From the NCBI RefSeq assembly GCF_016651435.1, contig NZ_JAEPRJ010000001.1:1798001-1862000 (forward strand): a stretch of 64,000 nucleotides of DNA. The letters run 5' to 3'. Numbering within the stretch: position 1 is the first letter of the stretch; each line of letters opens with the position of its first letter. A program made the position numbers and the translations under genes. Positions 17,286 through 26,236 of this stretch are shown one piece after another. Under the pieces are notes generated by a model that was given only the letters and a program-made list of their open reading frames with translations, did not search any database and was not told the DNA's origin. This DNA is from Catonella massiliensis (GTDB lineage: Bacteria; Bacillota; Clostridia; Lachnospirales; Lachnospiraceae).

Positions 17286-18980
17286 GTGGCAATATCCAGA
17301 TTAGATGCACAATTGTTAAAGAAGGCGTTCCTAGCAGGTGCTGCGAGACTTGAGTCTCAAAAAGAGAGAATTAATGAGCTAAATGTATTCCCTGTTCCTG
17401 ACGGAGATACCGGTACCAACATGACCCTTACAGCTATGTCTGCTGTAAAGGCCGTAATTATGGTAGAGCATCCTACCATTGAAAGTATCGCAAAGGCTAT
17501 GTCAAGCGGTTCCCTAAGAGGAGCAAGAGGTAACTCAGGTGTTATTCTTTCACAGCTTTTAAGAGGCTTTTGCAAGGAGATTACTGCACATGCTGACAAT
17601 GTAAATGTATCAGTTCTTGCTTCTGCATTTGACAAAGCATCAGAAACAGCCTATAAAGCAGTAATGAAGCCAAAGGAAGGAACTATACTCACAGTTGCTA
17701 AGGGTGGCGCTGATAAGGCTCTTGAGCTTGAAGGCACAACAGACGATATAGCTAAATTCTTTGGTGAAGTCCTTTCACATATGGAAAAAGTTCTTGCTTC
17801 TACCCCTGAACTGCTTCCTGTCCTTAAAGAAGCGGGCGTTGTAGATTCAGGCGGTGCAGGCCTTATAGAAGTACTTAAGGGTGCTTATGATGTTATCCTT
17901 GGTAAAGTAGTTCCACTTGCAGACGGCAACATTACAACTGCACAAGTTTCATCAGGAAAGTCTGGAATCACTGATGATATCGAAACCGCCGACATTAAGT
18001 TTGGTTACTGTACAGAATTCATTATAATGTCGGAAAAAGAGTTTACTGCGAAGGATGAGGCTGATTTTAAGCACTATCTCGAGGGACTTGGAGACTGTAT
18101 AGTAGTGGTTGCAGATGATGAGATAGTTAAGGTTCACGTTCATACTAACGACCCGGGACTTGCTATCCAGAAGGCTCTTACCTACGGACAGCTTACGAGT
18201 ATGAAGATAGACAACATGCGAGAAGAGCACCATGAAAGAGTTATTGAGAATGCTACCCAGATAGCAAATAGAGAAAAAGAGGCTGAAAAAGAAGCAAAAA
18301 AGGCTGCAAATGAGCCTAAAAAGAAAGACGGCTTTATAGCTGTATCAGCTGGTTCAGGCCTTAGCGAAATATTTAAGGGGCTTGGAGTTGACTTTGTGCT
18401 TGAAGGCGGACAAACAATGAATCCAAGCACAGATGATATCTTAAATGCAATTGATAAGGTAAATGCTGAGAATATCTTCATCCTGCCTAATAACAAGAAT
18501 ATCATCCTGGCTGCAAATCAGGCTAAGGAGCTTACAGAGGATAAGAATATAATTGTTATCCCAAGTAAGACTGTACCTCAGGGTATATCAGCTGTTATAA
18601 ATTATGTAAATGACGGTGATGTAGAGGAAAATACCGAAAAGATGACTGATGCCCTGCAGTACACTAAGTCAGGAGAGGTTACATACGCAGTCCGCGATAC
18701 AGCAATTGACGGTAAATCCATCAGCCAGGGCAACATCATGGGTATAGGTGATGAAGGCATAATCTCCGTATGTGATTCAGTTGACAGGGCTGTACTTGAG
18801 ATGCTTGACCACCTTGTAGACGGGGATTCCAGCATTATCAGCCTCTACTACGGAAATGATGTGAGTGAATCTGCTGCCAACGCACTCTCTGAAAAGGTTG
18901 CAGGCATTTACAAAGGACTTGACATTGAGGTACATTTTGGCGGGCAGCCTGTATACTACTATCTGCTTTCAGTAGAGTAA
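17286..18980 (+). CDS. fakA: DAK2-domain fatty acid kinase subunit FakA (YloV)
   Basis: The 564-residue protein has an N-terminal DAK2/DhaL kinase domain with the metal/ATP motif 'PVPDGDTGTNMT' (about residues 36-47), a middle domain, and a C-terminal domain with 'ILPNNKNI' and 'IPSKTVPQGISA'. FakA phosphorylates fatty acids presented by FakB proteins, feeding exogenous fatty acids into phospholipids. The start is GTG at 17286, with AAGGAGGAT upstream. A long charged stretch near residues 318-345 ('REKEAEKEAKKAANEPKKK') is an insertion between domains. Confidence 0.92.
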   Translation: MAISRLDAQLLKKAFLAGAARLESQKERINELNVFPVPDGDTGTNMTLTAMSAVKAVIMVEHPTIESIAKAMSSGSLRGARGNSGVILSQLLRGFCKEITAHADNVNVSVLASAFDKASETAYKAVMKPKEGTILTVAKGGADKALELEGTTDDIAKFFGEVLSHMEKVLASTPELLPVLKEAGVVDSGGAGLIEVLKGAYDVILGKVVPLADGNITTAQVSSGKSGITDDIETADIKFGYCTEFIIMSEKEFTAKDEADFKHYLEGLGDCIVVVADDEIVKVHVHTNDPGLAIQKALTYGQLTSMKIDNMREEHHERVIENATQIANREKEAEKEAKKAANEPKKKDGFIAVSAGSGLSEIFKGLGVDFVLEGGQTMNPSTDDILNAIDKVNAENIFILPNNKNIILAANQAKELTEDKNIIVIPSKTVPQGISAVINYVNDGDVEENTEKMTDALQYTKSGEVTYAVRDTAIDGKSISQGNIMGIGDEGIISVCDSVDRAVLEMLDHLVDGDSSIISLYYGNDVSESAANALSEKVAGIYKGLDIEVHFGGQPVYYYLLSVE

Positions 18981-19000
18981 TTTAGTAGTTTTACTTTGTA

Positions 19001-19030
19001 TTACATGATGCGGGTGCCAAAAGATAATAG
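19001..19030. repeat. Dispersed palindromic repeat, copy C (left arm only)
   Basis: The sequence TTACATGATGCGGGTGCCAAAAGATAATAG resembles the left arm of the repeat at 300, 4072 and 23482 with two substitutions, but no right arm follows. It lies just after fakA. It is probably a decayed copy. Confidence 0.4.
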
Positions 19031-19126
19031 ATTCTCTTGCAATCAAGCTTTCACCGTTTTTATACTTTTGACCTTGCATTATTACATTTTGAAATATTGT
19101 TTTATATTCTGTTTTAAGAATAAAAG

Positions 19127-19169
19127 AAAAGACTTCATATCTGCCATAGGCTTTTATGAAGTCTTTTTT
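19127..19169 (+). terminator. Bidirectional terminator between fakA and metK
   Basis: The arms AAAAGACTTCATA and TATGAAGTCTTTT enclose a 15-base loop and run into six T residues on the plus strand; the minus strand also ends T-rich. The position suits convergent fakA and metK. Confidence 0.75.
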
Positions 19170-19240
19170 GATATTAAGCAGCTTGGTACTGCAAAAGGCT
19201 TAGTTCCACAAACATGAGATTTTCAAAACTTTGCTTCCTC

Positions 19241-20431
19241 TTACCCTAATATTTTCTTAAGCTCATCTACCTTATCAGTCTTCTCCCAAGGAAGGTCTAT
19301 ATCAGTTCTTCCAAAGTGCCCATAAGCAGCTGTTCCTCTGTATATAGGTCTTCTAAGGTCAAGCATCTTGATTATTCCTGCCGGGCGAAGGTCAAATACC
19401 TCTCTTACAGCTGCCACAAGCTTCTCTTCACTTACTGTTCCTGTGCCGAAGGTATCCACAAGAACTGAAGTAGGCTCTGCTACGCCAATAGCGTATGAAA
19501 GCTGGATTTCTACCTTGTCTGCATATCCTGCTTCAACTATATTCTTAGCTACATATCTTGCCACGTAAGCACCACTTCTGTCTACCTTGGTAGCATCCTT
19601 CCCGGAGAATGCACCGCCGCCATGCCTTGCAGCACCGCCGTAGGTGTCTACTATTATCTTTCTTCCGGTAAGTCCTGCATCTCCGTGAGGTCCTCCTATT
19701 ACGAAGCGCCCTGTAGGATTGATATATATCTTGGTGTGCTCGTCTACCATTGACTTATCTACAACCTTATCTATTACTTCTGCACGGATGTCTTTTCTGA
19801 TTTTATCCTGGCTAACATCTTCGTCGTGCTGGCTGGATACGACAATTGCTTCAAGCCTTACAGGCCTGTCGTTCTCATCATATTCCACAGACACCTGGCT
19901 CTTACCGTCCGGTCTTAGATATGGAAGGGTACCATTCTTTCTTACTTCTGTGAGCCTTCTTGTGAGCTTATGCGCCAAAGAAAGTGCATAAGGCATATGC
20001 TCATCACCTTCATTTGAAGCATATCCAAACATCATTCCCTGGTCTCCTGCTCCTATAGCAGAAAGCTCAGACTCTGTCATATCCTGCTCACGTACCTCAT
20101 ACGCCTTATCAACACCCATAGCTATGTCAGGTGACTGACCGTCTATTGCCACAAGAACTGCGCAGGTCTCACCATCAAAGCCCTTTCTTGAATCATCATA
20201 GCCTATCTCTTTGATAGTATCTCTTGCAATCCTGGCATAGTCCACCTTAGCATTGGTGGTTATCTCTCCTGTTATGAGTACAAAGCCTGTACAGGTAGCT
20301 GTTTCGCAGGCAACGCGGCTCATTGGATCTTCTGCAAGGCAGGCATCAAGTATGGCATCTGATATTGCATCACAGATTTTATCAGGATGTCCTTCTGTTA
20401 CTGATTCTGATGTAAAAATAAACTTATCCAT
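19241..20431 (-). CDS. metK: S-adenosylmethionine synthetase
   Basis: The 396-residue enzyme makes S-adenosylmethionine from methionine and ATP. It starts '[16 protein letters not shown]' with the methionine-binding and ATP-binding residues, has the signatures '[12 protein letters not shown]' (about 122-133) and the P-loop-like 'GGGAFSGKD' (about 271-279), and has normal length. A SAM-I riboswitch lies in its leader, so expression falls when its product is plentiful. Confidence 0.97.
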   Translation of the reverse strand: MDKFIFTSESVTEGHPDKICDAISDAILDACLAEDPMSRVACETATCTGFVLITGEITTNAKVDYARIARDTIKEIGYDDSRKGFDGETCAVLVAIDGQSPDIAMGVDKAYEVREQDMTESELSAIGAGDQGMMFGYASNEGDEHMPYALSLAHKLTRRLTEVRKNGTLPYLRPDGKSQVSVEYDENDRPVRLEAIVVSSQHDEDVSQDKIRKDIRAEVIDKVVDKSMVDEHTKIYINPTGRFVIGGPHGDAGLTGRKIIVDTYGGAARHGGGAFSGKDATKVDRSGAYVARYVAKNIVEAGYADKVEIQLSYAIGVAEPTSVLVDTFGTGTVSEEKLVAAVREVFDLRPAGIIKMLDLRRPIYRGTAAYGHFGRTDIDLPWEKTDKVDELKKILG

Positions 20432-20487
20432 TGTTTCTCCTTTTTCATAATACTGAGTTTTTCTGTAAAGATATTGTTTTTCATAAA

Positions 20488-20663
20488 GAAAAGAGGCTAT
20501 CTTTCGATAACCTCTCTTATTCTAATTAACCTCATTGGACTTGACGAAATAATCAAATCCTCTTATTGCTCGAAGTATAACTTCGCTCAGGTTGGCACCT
20601 TCCATATCTCAGGGGTTGCCGTAGCTTCACAGAGCCTTCACTCTCCGCCACTCTGAATAAGAG
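20488..20663 (-). ncRNA. SAM-I (S-box) riboswitch controlling metK
   Basis: On the minus strand the leader begins CTCTTATTCAGAGTGGCGGAG and holds the S-box core GAAGCTACGGCAACC followed by AAGGTGCCAACC. P1 pairs CTCTTATTC (5') with GAATAAGAG (20514-20522). The 3' side of P1 is shared with a terminator (AGAGGTTATC-GAAA-GATAGCCTCT then TTTTC, about 20488-20516), so SAM binding to the aptamer should allow termination. The fit of sequence and place leaves little doubt. Confidence 0.93.
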
Positions 20664-20679
20664 AATATCTTTGACAGAA

Positions 20680-20708
20680 ATCTTACTACATTAATCACAT
20701 TCTGTCAA
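20680..20708 (-). promoter_or_regulatory. metK promoter
   Basis: On the minus strand TTGACA (20703-20708), a 17-bp spacer and TAAGAT (20680-20685) precede the riboswitch by about 17 bases. The -35 overlaps the stop codon of the DUF3343 gene. Confidence 0.7.
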
Positions 20709-20944
20709 GCGGATAATTCTGCCATTTCCTCAAACTCAATATTCTCCTGTTTAAGAAGCTTCTCAATGTCGGCTCTAAGCTCTAAGTCACATTCCCAGGC
20801 CACTCCACAGCCTGCGGAAAGTTTTCTTGGTATGGATGCTAACTTTCCACCAATATTGGCCCTCTTGCAGGCAGCATCCATAGCCATAGCCTCTGCGTAT
20901 GTATAAAAAGTCACATATAACTTAACCGGCTTTTCACGTCTCAT
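20705..20944 (-). CDS. DUF3343 protein, selenium-cluster member
   Basis: The 79-residue protein matches DUF3343: 'YVTFYTYAEAMAMDAACK' near the start, 'KLASIPRKLSAGCGVAWEC' in the middle with two cysteines, and an acidic C-terminus. The family resembles a small sulfur or selenium carrier and often travels with YedE and YedF. Its start codon overlaps the yedF stop by one base (TAATG), so the two are translationally coupled. The biochemical role is unproven. Confidence 0.85.
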   Translation of the reverse strand: MRREKPVKLYVTFYTYAEAMAMDAACKRANIGGKLASIPRKLSAGCGVAWECDLELRADIEKLLKQENIEFEEMAELSA

Positions 20945-21150
20945 TAGCTTACAGTTACCTCATATTCTGCCCCAAGCTCTTTGATGTCCGCCTTCTTGCC
21001 ATGGGTTTCGGCAAAGTTCTTTAGATTTTTCACTGTATGAGCCTCATTGGCAAGAATCTTATATGTATCATTTTTATTTGCTTCAAGAGCCTCTTTGAGC
21101 ATAAGGACCGGCTCCGGACAGGATAAGCCTCTTACATCTATCTCTTTCAT
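20944..21150 (-). CDS. yedF: TusA/YedF-like sulfur or selenium carrier
   Basis: The 68-residue protein contains the TusA motif 'DVRGLSCPEPVLMLKEAL' (residues 4-21) with the conserved Cys-Pro pair (Cys11-Pro12). TusA-like proteins carry persulfide sulfur; those coded beside YedE and DUF3343 are linked to selenium metabolism (YedF). It follows yedE by eight bases and overlaps the DUF3343 gene. Confidence 0.88.
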   Translation of the reverse strand: MKEIDVRGLSCPEPVLMLKEALEANKNDTYKILANEAHTVKNLKNFAETHGKKADIKELGAEYEVTVS

Positions 21151-21158
21151 TTTCCCTC

Positions 21159-22259
21159 CTATTTATCAGCCTTCTTTAGACCAACGGCTGCAATTACAAA
21201 CAATACTATAATTGAAACAACTACAAATATCTGGCCATTTATTCCAGGACCGCCTGCTGATGCCTCTATTCCTTTGGCTGCATCTGCTACTGCGGCTGCA
21301 CCTGCTGCGAGCTTAAAGTTGTGTGCAAGAGCAGCACCAACGAACATACCAAGAACAGTGATAGCAGCATCAGATGAACCTGTTCCTGCAAGTACAAGCT
21401 GTCTAAGAGGGCAGCCACCAAGAAGAACAGCTGCAAAGCCTACACCATACATTGAAAGAATGTTCCAAAGTGTCTGTGCGTGGGCGATTGGTCCATATGC
21501 TACAAAGGCAAAGTTACTTGTCGCAATGTTGTAGATAAGCATAACAAGGAAAATACCGCCGATTACTGAAATAAGTCTAAAATCCTTTAAGAGGATGATA
21601 TCTCTAACTGAGCCAGCAAAGCACATTCTGCTCTTCTGAGCGATAAATCCGATAAGGATACCAACAGCTATAGATGCAATTACAGGAGCATGGATATTTC
21701 CAGGTCCTTTTTCACTGAAGGCAAAAAGTGAAGGTACTGCTAAAAAGAGCGCGAAGATTACTGCCACAACTATAGGAAGTGCGTATCCGCTTTCTTTCTT
21801 AGCTGTATAAGCTCTTCCAAGTGAAAAGCCCTTCTTAAGGAAGAAGGCTCCTGTAGCTATACCTGCTACAAACCCCACTAAGCCTACGTAAGAGCTGATA
21901 TCGCCTGCTGACATTCTAAGTACCATACGAAGTGGGCAGCCGAGGAATACGAGAGCACATACCATCATTATTACACCAAGGAAGAATCTGAGTGCAGGAG
22001 AAGAACCTGCTGTTGAACGATATTCCCTGGTAAGTAATGAGATAACGAAAGCTCCGACTATAATTCCTATTACCTCAGGTCTTACATACTGAACTACCTC
22101 TGCGCTGTGAAAATGCATAGCTCCGGCTGTATCTCTGATAAAGCAGGCTATACAAAACGCCATGTTTTTAGGATTGCCAAGAAATGCAAGAAGTGCTGCA
22201 CCCAATCCTGCGATTATTCCCAATGTGAATAATCCTTTTTTAGTACTGAAGAACTCCAT
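21159..22259 (-). CDS. yedE: YedE-family membrane protein, probable selenium/sulfur importer
   Basis: The 366-residue protein has about ten membrane helices and an internal duplication of the YeeE/YedE type, with the paired motifs 'LGCPLRMVLRMSAGD' (about residues 103-117) and 'LGGCPLRQLVLAGTGS' (about 279-294), where the cysteines are thought to pass the substrate along the pore. YeeE relatives import thiosulfate; the version next to YedF and DUF3343 is associated with selenium use. It is the first gene of a three-gene operon with its own promoter. Confidence 0.9.
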   Translation of the reverse strand: MEFFSTKKGLFTLGIIAGLGAALLAFLGNPKNMAFCIACFIRDTAGAMHFHSAEVVQYVRPEVIGIIVGAFVISLLTREYRSTAGSSPALRFFLGVIMMVCALVFLGCPLRMVLRMSAGDISSYVGLVGFVAGIATGAFFLKKGFSLGRAYTAKKESGYALPIVVAVIFALFLAVPSLFAFSEKGPGNIHAPVIASIAVGILIGFIAQKSRMCFAGSVRDIILLKDFRLISVIGGIFLVMLIYNIATSNFAFVAYGPIAHAQTLWNILSMYGVGFAAVLLGGCPLRQLVLAGTGSSDAAITVLGMFVGAALAHNFKLAAGAAAVADAAKGIEASAGGPGINGQIFVVVSIIVLFVIAAVGLKKADK

Positions 22260-22287
22260 ACTAAAATCCCCCTTTTGATAAAATTTT

Positions 22288-22359
22288 ATACATTTTTGAA
22301 TTGTTTTAAAAATGTATATTTCACAATAAAATTGTACCTTCCCCAGTTAATTTTGTCAA
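22288..22359 (-). promoter_or_regulatory. yedE promoter and leader hairpin
   Basis: On the minus strand TTGACA (22354-22359), a 17-bp spacer and TACAAT (22331-22336) form a near-consensus promoter. A 10-bp inverted repeat ATACATTTTT / AAAAATGTAT (22288-22297 and 22308-22317) lies just downstream, where an operator or a 5' mRNA hairpin would sit. The regulator is unknown. Confidence 0.55.
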
Positions 22360-22409
22360 TTTTGTTGCTATTGTTTTATCAAATCAATCAAACTTTTTAT
22401 TTAATTTTT

Positions 22410-23453
22410 CTATAAGTTTAATTTTAAATCTCCTTCCTTTATCCAGCCCATTTTTTTCAGAATTTTGCAAAATATAAGACTTAATACAGCCGGCAATAGA
22501 AAATGAACCACCACTATTCCTGTATAGATTGTAAATGCAGATGCTCCTGCCTCACCCATAGCAGTAATTGTACCTATCTGTCCTACCAGTCCGCTGGTTC
22601 CCATGCCTGAGCCAAGAGGTATGTTCTCCATTTTAAAAATCGTAGTGGCAATAGGCCCTGTTATCGCTGATGCAAGTGTAGGTGGAATCCATATTTTCCA
22701 GTTCTTAAGTATATTCGGGATTTGTAACATAGAAGTACCAAGCCCCTGAGCAAGCAGCCCGCTCCAGCCGTTTTCCTTAAAGCTCATTACTGCAAAGCCT
22801 ATCATCTGGGCACTACAGCCCGCTGTTGCTGCTCCGCCTGCAAGACCTGCAAGAGAAAGCATCATGCAAAGTGCTGCGGAGCTTATCGGCAGGGTCAGGA
22901 CTATGCCGACAATTACTGATATTACTATTCCCATCCAGAATGGCTGAAGAGAGGTTGCAAGCATGATGGTTTTCCCAAGGCCGCTCATCAGATTGTTTAT
23001 CACAGGTCCTAAAAGAGTGCCTATACTAACTCCTGATATTATGGTTACTGCAGGAGTAACTATTATGTCTACCTTTGTTTCCTTGGATACAACCTTGCCT
23101 AGTTCCACACTGAGCCAGGATGCAATCCAGGCACCGGCAGGGCCTCCAAGCTGATTGCCCGCATAGCCTACAATGAGTGATGAAAACACCACCATATTAG
23201 GAGCCTTAAGAGCCATCGCAATTGCTACAGCTATGGCAGGTCCGGTCATTTCCTTGGCTATTGGCCATATTGTCTCCGAAAAGAATGGTATACCAAGCTT
23301 GAGGCCGATTGTGTTTAGTATCGTTCCTATCAAAAGTGATGCGAAAAGTCCCATAGCCATCGAGCCTAAGACGTCAATTCCATAACGTTTGAACGAGATT
23401 TCAATACCTTTTTTAGTTAGAAAATCTTGCACAGAACTGTACTTTTTGCCCAT
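22410..23453 (-). CDS. PTS EIIC-like membrane protein (PF13303 type)
   Basis: The 347-residue protein has about nine to ten hydrophobic segments and a glycine-rich composition like the EIIC_2 family, e.g. 'YGIDVLGSMAMGLFASLLIG' near the start and 'GAATAGCSAQMIGFAVMSF' near residue 208. No IIA or IIB gene is adjacent, so whether it transports by phosphotransfer is unclear; members of this family are often orphans. The start has a good AAAGGAG site. It is a single gene, with a dispersed palindrome upstream. Confidence 0.8.
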   Translation of the reverse strand: MGKKYSSVQDFLTKKGIEISFKRYGIDVLGSMAMGLFASLLIGTILNTIGLKLGIPFFSETIWPIAKEMTGPAIAVAIAMALKAPNMVVFSSLIVGYAGNQLGGPAGAWIASWLSVELGKVVSKETKVDIIVTPAVTIISGVSIGTLLGPVINNLMSGLGKTIMLATSLQPFWMGIVISVIVGIVLTLPISSAALCMMLSLAGLAGGAATAGCSAQMIGFAVMSFKENGWSGLLAQGLGTSMLQIPNILKNWKIWIPPTLASAITGPIATTIFKMENIPLGSGMGTSGLVGQIGTITAMGEAGASAFTIYTGIVVVHFLLPAVLSLIFCKILKKMGWIKEGDLKLNL

Positions 23454-23481
23454 TTCTTTCTCCTTTTTCAGACTCCTTTAC

Positions 23482-23535
23482 TATACGAAGTGGGTGTCAA
23501 CGATATACATTTGACACCCACTGATATAGGAGTTG
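23482..23535. repeat. Dispersed palindromic repeat, copy D
   Basis: The arms GTGGGTGTCAA and TTTGACACCCAC enclose about ten bases, followed by TGATATAGGAGTTG, which matches the tail of copy A (TGATACAGGATTG). It sits between the PTS gene and the DUF5662 gene. Confidence 0.7.
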
Positions 23536-23634
23536 TTTATTAGTTTTCCGACTTGAGAATAATTATACATCTCAAAAAGAGAAAGTCCAGTATTCTACTT
23601 ATGATTTGTATTTATCTTTTTTATAAATTTCAGT

Positions 23635-24186
23635 TTATTTTTTTAATATTTCTTTCCTGATATAGCTAAATGCAGCCTCTTCTCCTTCATCCTTTAGGAT
23701 AGTCATCATTTTTTCAAGCTCAGACAAGGTCTGGGGATGAATTATGTAATGGTCTTTTACAAGCATCAGGTACTCATAAGGGTCTGAATCCTTGTAACTA
23801 TCTCCCCTGTAAGTCTTGCTTGCAGCTAGCCTGTCGCAGAACATCTCCGCAAGGTAGCAGGCAGGCATCTCCAGTCCCATCATGGTTGCACCGTCGCTTA
23901 GGTCATAATCTATCCAATACTCAAGATGATGCTTATTTCTTCCCTTGTGATGAAGCCAGGCATAGCTGTAGCCGTTATTTGCCTTCCTCTCGGCAAAGTT
24001 AGGACTTTTATCTCCCTGATAGTACTTAACACCTGTCCAAAACTCTACAAATGAGTACTTTGATAAATCGTGCATAAGCCCCTGACGATAAAGTCCCAGC
24101 TTAAAGCAATGCTTTCTAACCAGTGACCTATGCTTTCCCACTGTAGATAAATGCCCAAATAATCTGGCAAAAAAGTTCTTTTTCAC
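23635..24186 (-). CDS. DUF5662 family protein
   Basis: The 183-residue protein is rich in His, Tyr and Trp and shows the DUF5662 layout: 'HDLSKYSFVEFWTGVKYYQGD' (split) and 'YAWLHHKGRNKHHLEYWIDY'. The repeated His/Asp residues would suit a metal-binding helical fold similar to HD-type proteins; the function is unknown. It starts with GTG at 24186 inside the stop of the S66 peptidase gene (GTGA overlap) and has GGAGG upstream. Confidence 0.82.
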   Translation of the reverse strand: MKKNFFARLFGHLSTVGKHRSLVRKHCFKLGLYRQGLMHDLSKYSFVEFWTGVKYYQGDKSPNFAERKANNGYSYAWLHHKGRNKHHLEYWIDYDLSDGATMMGLEMPACYLAEMFCDRLAASKTYRGDSYKDSDPYEYLMLVKDHYIIHPQTLSELEKMMTILKDEGEEAAFSYIRKEILKK

Positions 24187-25202
24187 TCTCTTACCTCCGG
24201 ATATCTCATTTCAAAGTGTTCGCCGTCAAATTTAACTTCTGCCATCATACCATTTATCATAGTTAGCCTTGGGGGTCTGTGTCCTATATCACAGCCTGTA
24301 ATTATAGGCAGATTAAGACCATCAAGAGCTGTCTTTACTGATTCATTGAAGTCTGTTTCATACTCCTCAGCAAAAAAGCAAGGTCTTCCAAATAAGAAGC
24401 CCTTAGCCCCTTCAAACCAGCCTGCTTCCTTTAGCTGCCAAAGTGCACATTGAAGTCTGGCTGATGAAAGTGCAAAGCTCTCCAGATACCATACTATGCC
24501 TTCTTCCTTATATTTCCTTACGAAGTCAACAGTCTTGTCAAACCTGGTGCCACAGAGCATAATCAGCACATCAAGACAGCCTCCAAGCAGCCTGCCGCTA
24601 AAACTCTCAGTTTTATTCTCAGAAACAAACTCATACTTTACCTTCTCAGTGAGATTGTAGCCCTCAAAGCCTGTTATCTTCTTTACATATTCATTTTCAA
24701 AGAGGTCAAATTCCTTTTGCGCAATGTCATTTCCCTCTAATATCTTCAGATTGTTTCTAACTGCCGCATGCCAGAGAGACATCCCATAGTCGCCGATATT
24801 TCCCGAATAAACAGTAGCCATATCGCAGATAGTAGTAATAGGATATATAAGTCCTGTATTGTCAGAATACCCCTGTATCCACTTAGGATTAGCCTTTATC
24901 TTGTCATAGTCGAGGTACTCAAGCATTTCCATAAGAAAGTCTCCACCGCTTGTTGAGACAATGTACTTTACATCTTTATTTTCTATAAGAGAGAGAAATT
25001 CCTCAGCACGCTTCTTCCCCGTAGAGCTTCTCCCCTTGTAGCATTTTCTCACATTATCAGTCTCTATAAGCTCATAGCCTCTCTCAGAGAGATTGAGTCT
25101 GGCGCTCTCAAGCCTTGTAAGGTCTGCCTGTTCTATAAAGCCTGCAGATGGAGCTGTAACCCCTATAACATCATCTTTTTTCAAAAATTTTGGAATATTC
25201 AT
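24183..25202 (-). CDS. S66-family LD-carboxypeptidase / MccF-like peptidase
   Basis: The 339-residue protein shows the S66 pattern: N-terminal 'DVIGVTAPSAGF', the nucleophile region 'IQGYSDNTGL' with Ser near residue 111, the Glu-containing 'VWYLESFALS', and the His-containing 'GCDIGHRPPRLTMINGM'. S66 enzymes cleave LD bonds in murein peptides or detoxify microcin C-type compounds. The size and the 'SDNT' nucleophile motif favour the MccF-like branch. It is coupled to the DUF5662 gene downstream. Confidence 0.9.
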   Translation of the reverse strand: MNIPKFLKKDDVIGVTAPSAGFIEQADLTRLESARLNLSERGYELIETDNVRKCYKGRSSTGKKRAEEFLSLIENKDVKYIVSTSGGDFLMEMLEYLDYDKIKANPKWIQGYSDNTGLIYPITTICDMATVYSGNIGDYGMSLWHAAVRNNLKILEGNDIAQKEFDLFENEYVKKITGFEGYNLTEKVKYEFVSENKTESFSGRLLGGCLDVLIMLCGTRFDKTVDFVRKYKEEGIVWYLESFALSSARLQCALWQLKEAGWFEGAKGFLFGRPCFFAEEYETDFNESVKTALDGLNLPIITGCDIGHRPPRLTMINGMMAEVKFDGEHFEMRYPEVRE

Positions 25203-25290
25203 ATATTTCTCCTATAAATATGGTTTACTTATTCTAACTAAAATGATACCATAGATTATATAATTTTAACACAGTCAGAGAGGGCAAAAA

Positions 25291-25809
25291 ATGATTAAAT
25301 TTAGTACTGATCTTTATCAAACTTATATAGTTAACAGAAAACGCTATATTCCCGATGAAATAATATCGTTAACAAATGATACCATTTACTACGTGTCTGA
25401 TGAGCTAATTGTCACAGGTTGGAGAGCCATCCGTACTCGTCCTGACATCTCGGGGGGATTTTCTGCCTATTACCCTAAACTTGGTATAAAGGTAAGCAAG
25501 CTCTTTGACGGTGACGGAAGGCTTCTATACTGGTATAACGATATATCCGAACTTAGCTTTATTGGAAAAAATATTAATTTCACTGATTTGCTCATCGATT
25601 TAGTCGTTTATCCTGACAACAGCATAAGAATCCTTGATCTGGATGAATTTGCCGAAGCAGTAGAGAAAAATTACATAACAAAAGAGCAGGAGGTAAGAGC
25701 TCTTAACAGCTTCCACGCCCTGCTCGATTATATCTACAATGATGAATACTCTTTACTTCAGGAGCCTATATATGCACTTGAAGAATATCTCAGCTCTCTA
25801 TCTTACTGA
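25291..25809 (+). CDS. DUF402-domain protein
   Basis: The 172-residue protein has the DUF402 core 'GWRAIRTRPDISGGFSAYYPK', 'KLFDGDGRLLYWYNDI' and 'DLLIDLVVYPDNSIRILDLDE', in which conserved Asp residues bind metal. Relatives include nucleoside diphosphatases of the Ntdp group. The 3' end overlaps the convergent rpiB gene by 20 bases. Divergent from the S66 peptidase gene. The substrate is not known. Confidence 0.85.
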   Translation: MIKFSTDLYQTYIVNRKRYIPDEIISLTNDTIYYVSDELIVTGWRAIRTRPDISGGFSAYYPKLGIKVSKLFDGDGRLLYWYNDISELSFIGKNINFTDLLIDLVVYPDNSIRILDLDEFAEAVEKNYITKEQEVRALNSFHALLDYIYNDEYSLLQEPIYALEEYLSSLSY

Positions 25810-26236
25810 TTCTTCTTATATGCCTTTCCTCATTGGAAAATGGCGTATTTAAGAAGGTATCAACTATCTTTAGAGCAAGTCCTACGCCAACTACCCTGCC
25901 GCCAAGAGCAAGGATGTTGGCATCATTATGCTCTCTGGTAGCTTTTGCTGAAAAACAATCACTACAAAGGGCACATCTGATGCCCTTTATTTTATTGGCT
26001 GTAATGGATATGCCTATACCTGTTCCACAGATTAGTATGCCTTTTTCATACTTCCCTGCTGCTACAGCCTCTGCCACAGCCTTTCCATAGTCAGTGTAGT
26101 CACAGGAAGCCTCAGAAAAGCAGCCAAAATCTTCAAAGCCAATTCCCTTTTTAGTCAGATGCTTAATAATCTCCTGCTTTAGTTCAAACCCGCCATGGTC
26201 ACTCCCAATAGCTATTGCTTTGTTCTCCATAATCAT
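25790..26236 (-). CDS. rpiB: Ribose-5-phosphate isomerase B
   Basis: The 148-residue enzyme interconverts ribose 5-phosphate and ribulose 5-phosphate (or related sugar phosphates). Seen are 'IAIGSDHGGFELKQEI' at the start, the catalytic Cys70 in 'LICGTGIGISI' and 'HNDANILALGGRVVG'. The ATG at 26236 overlaps the phosphatase stop (ATGA), so I prefer it over a second ATG six bases later. It is third in the tsaC-phosphatase-rpiB cluster, which is widespread in Bacillota. Confidence 0.93.
   Translation of the reverse strand: MIMENKAIAIGSDHGGFELKQEIIKHLTKKGIGFEDFGCFSEASCDYTDYGKAVAEAVAAGKYEKGILICGTGIGISITANKIKGIRCALCSDCFSAKATREHNDANILALGGRVVGVGLALKIVDTFLNTPFSNEERHIRRISKIES

Noticed and set aside
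20488..20663. A T-box or other leader instead of SAM-I
   Set aside because: The core motifs and P1 pairing match the S-box, and the downstream gene is metK.
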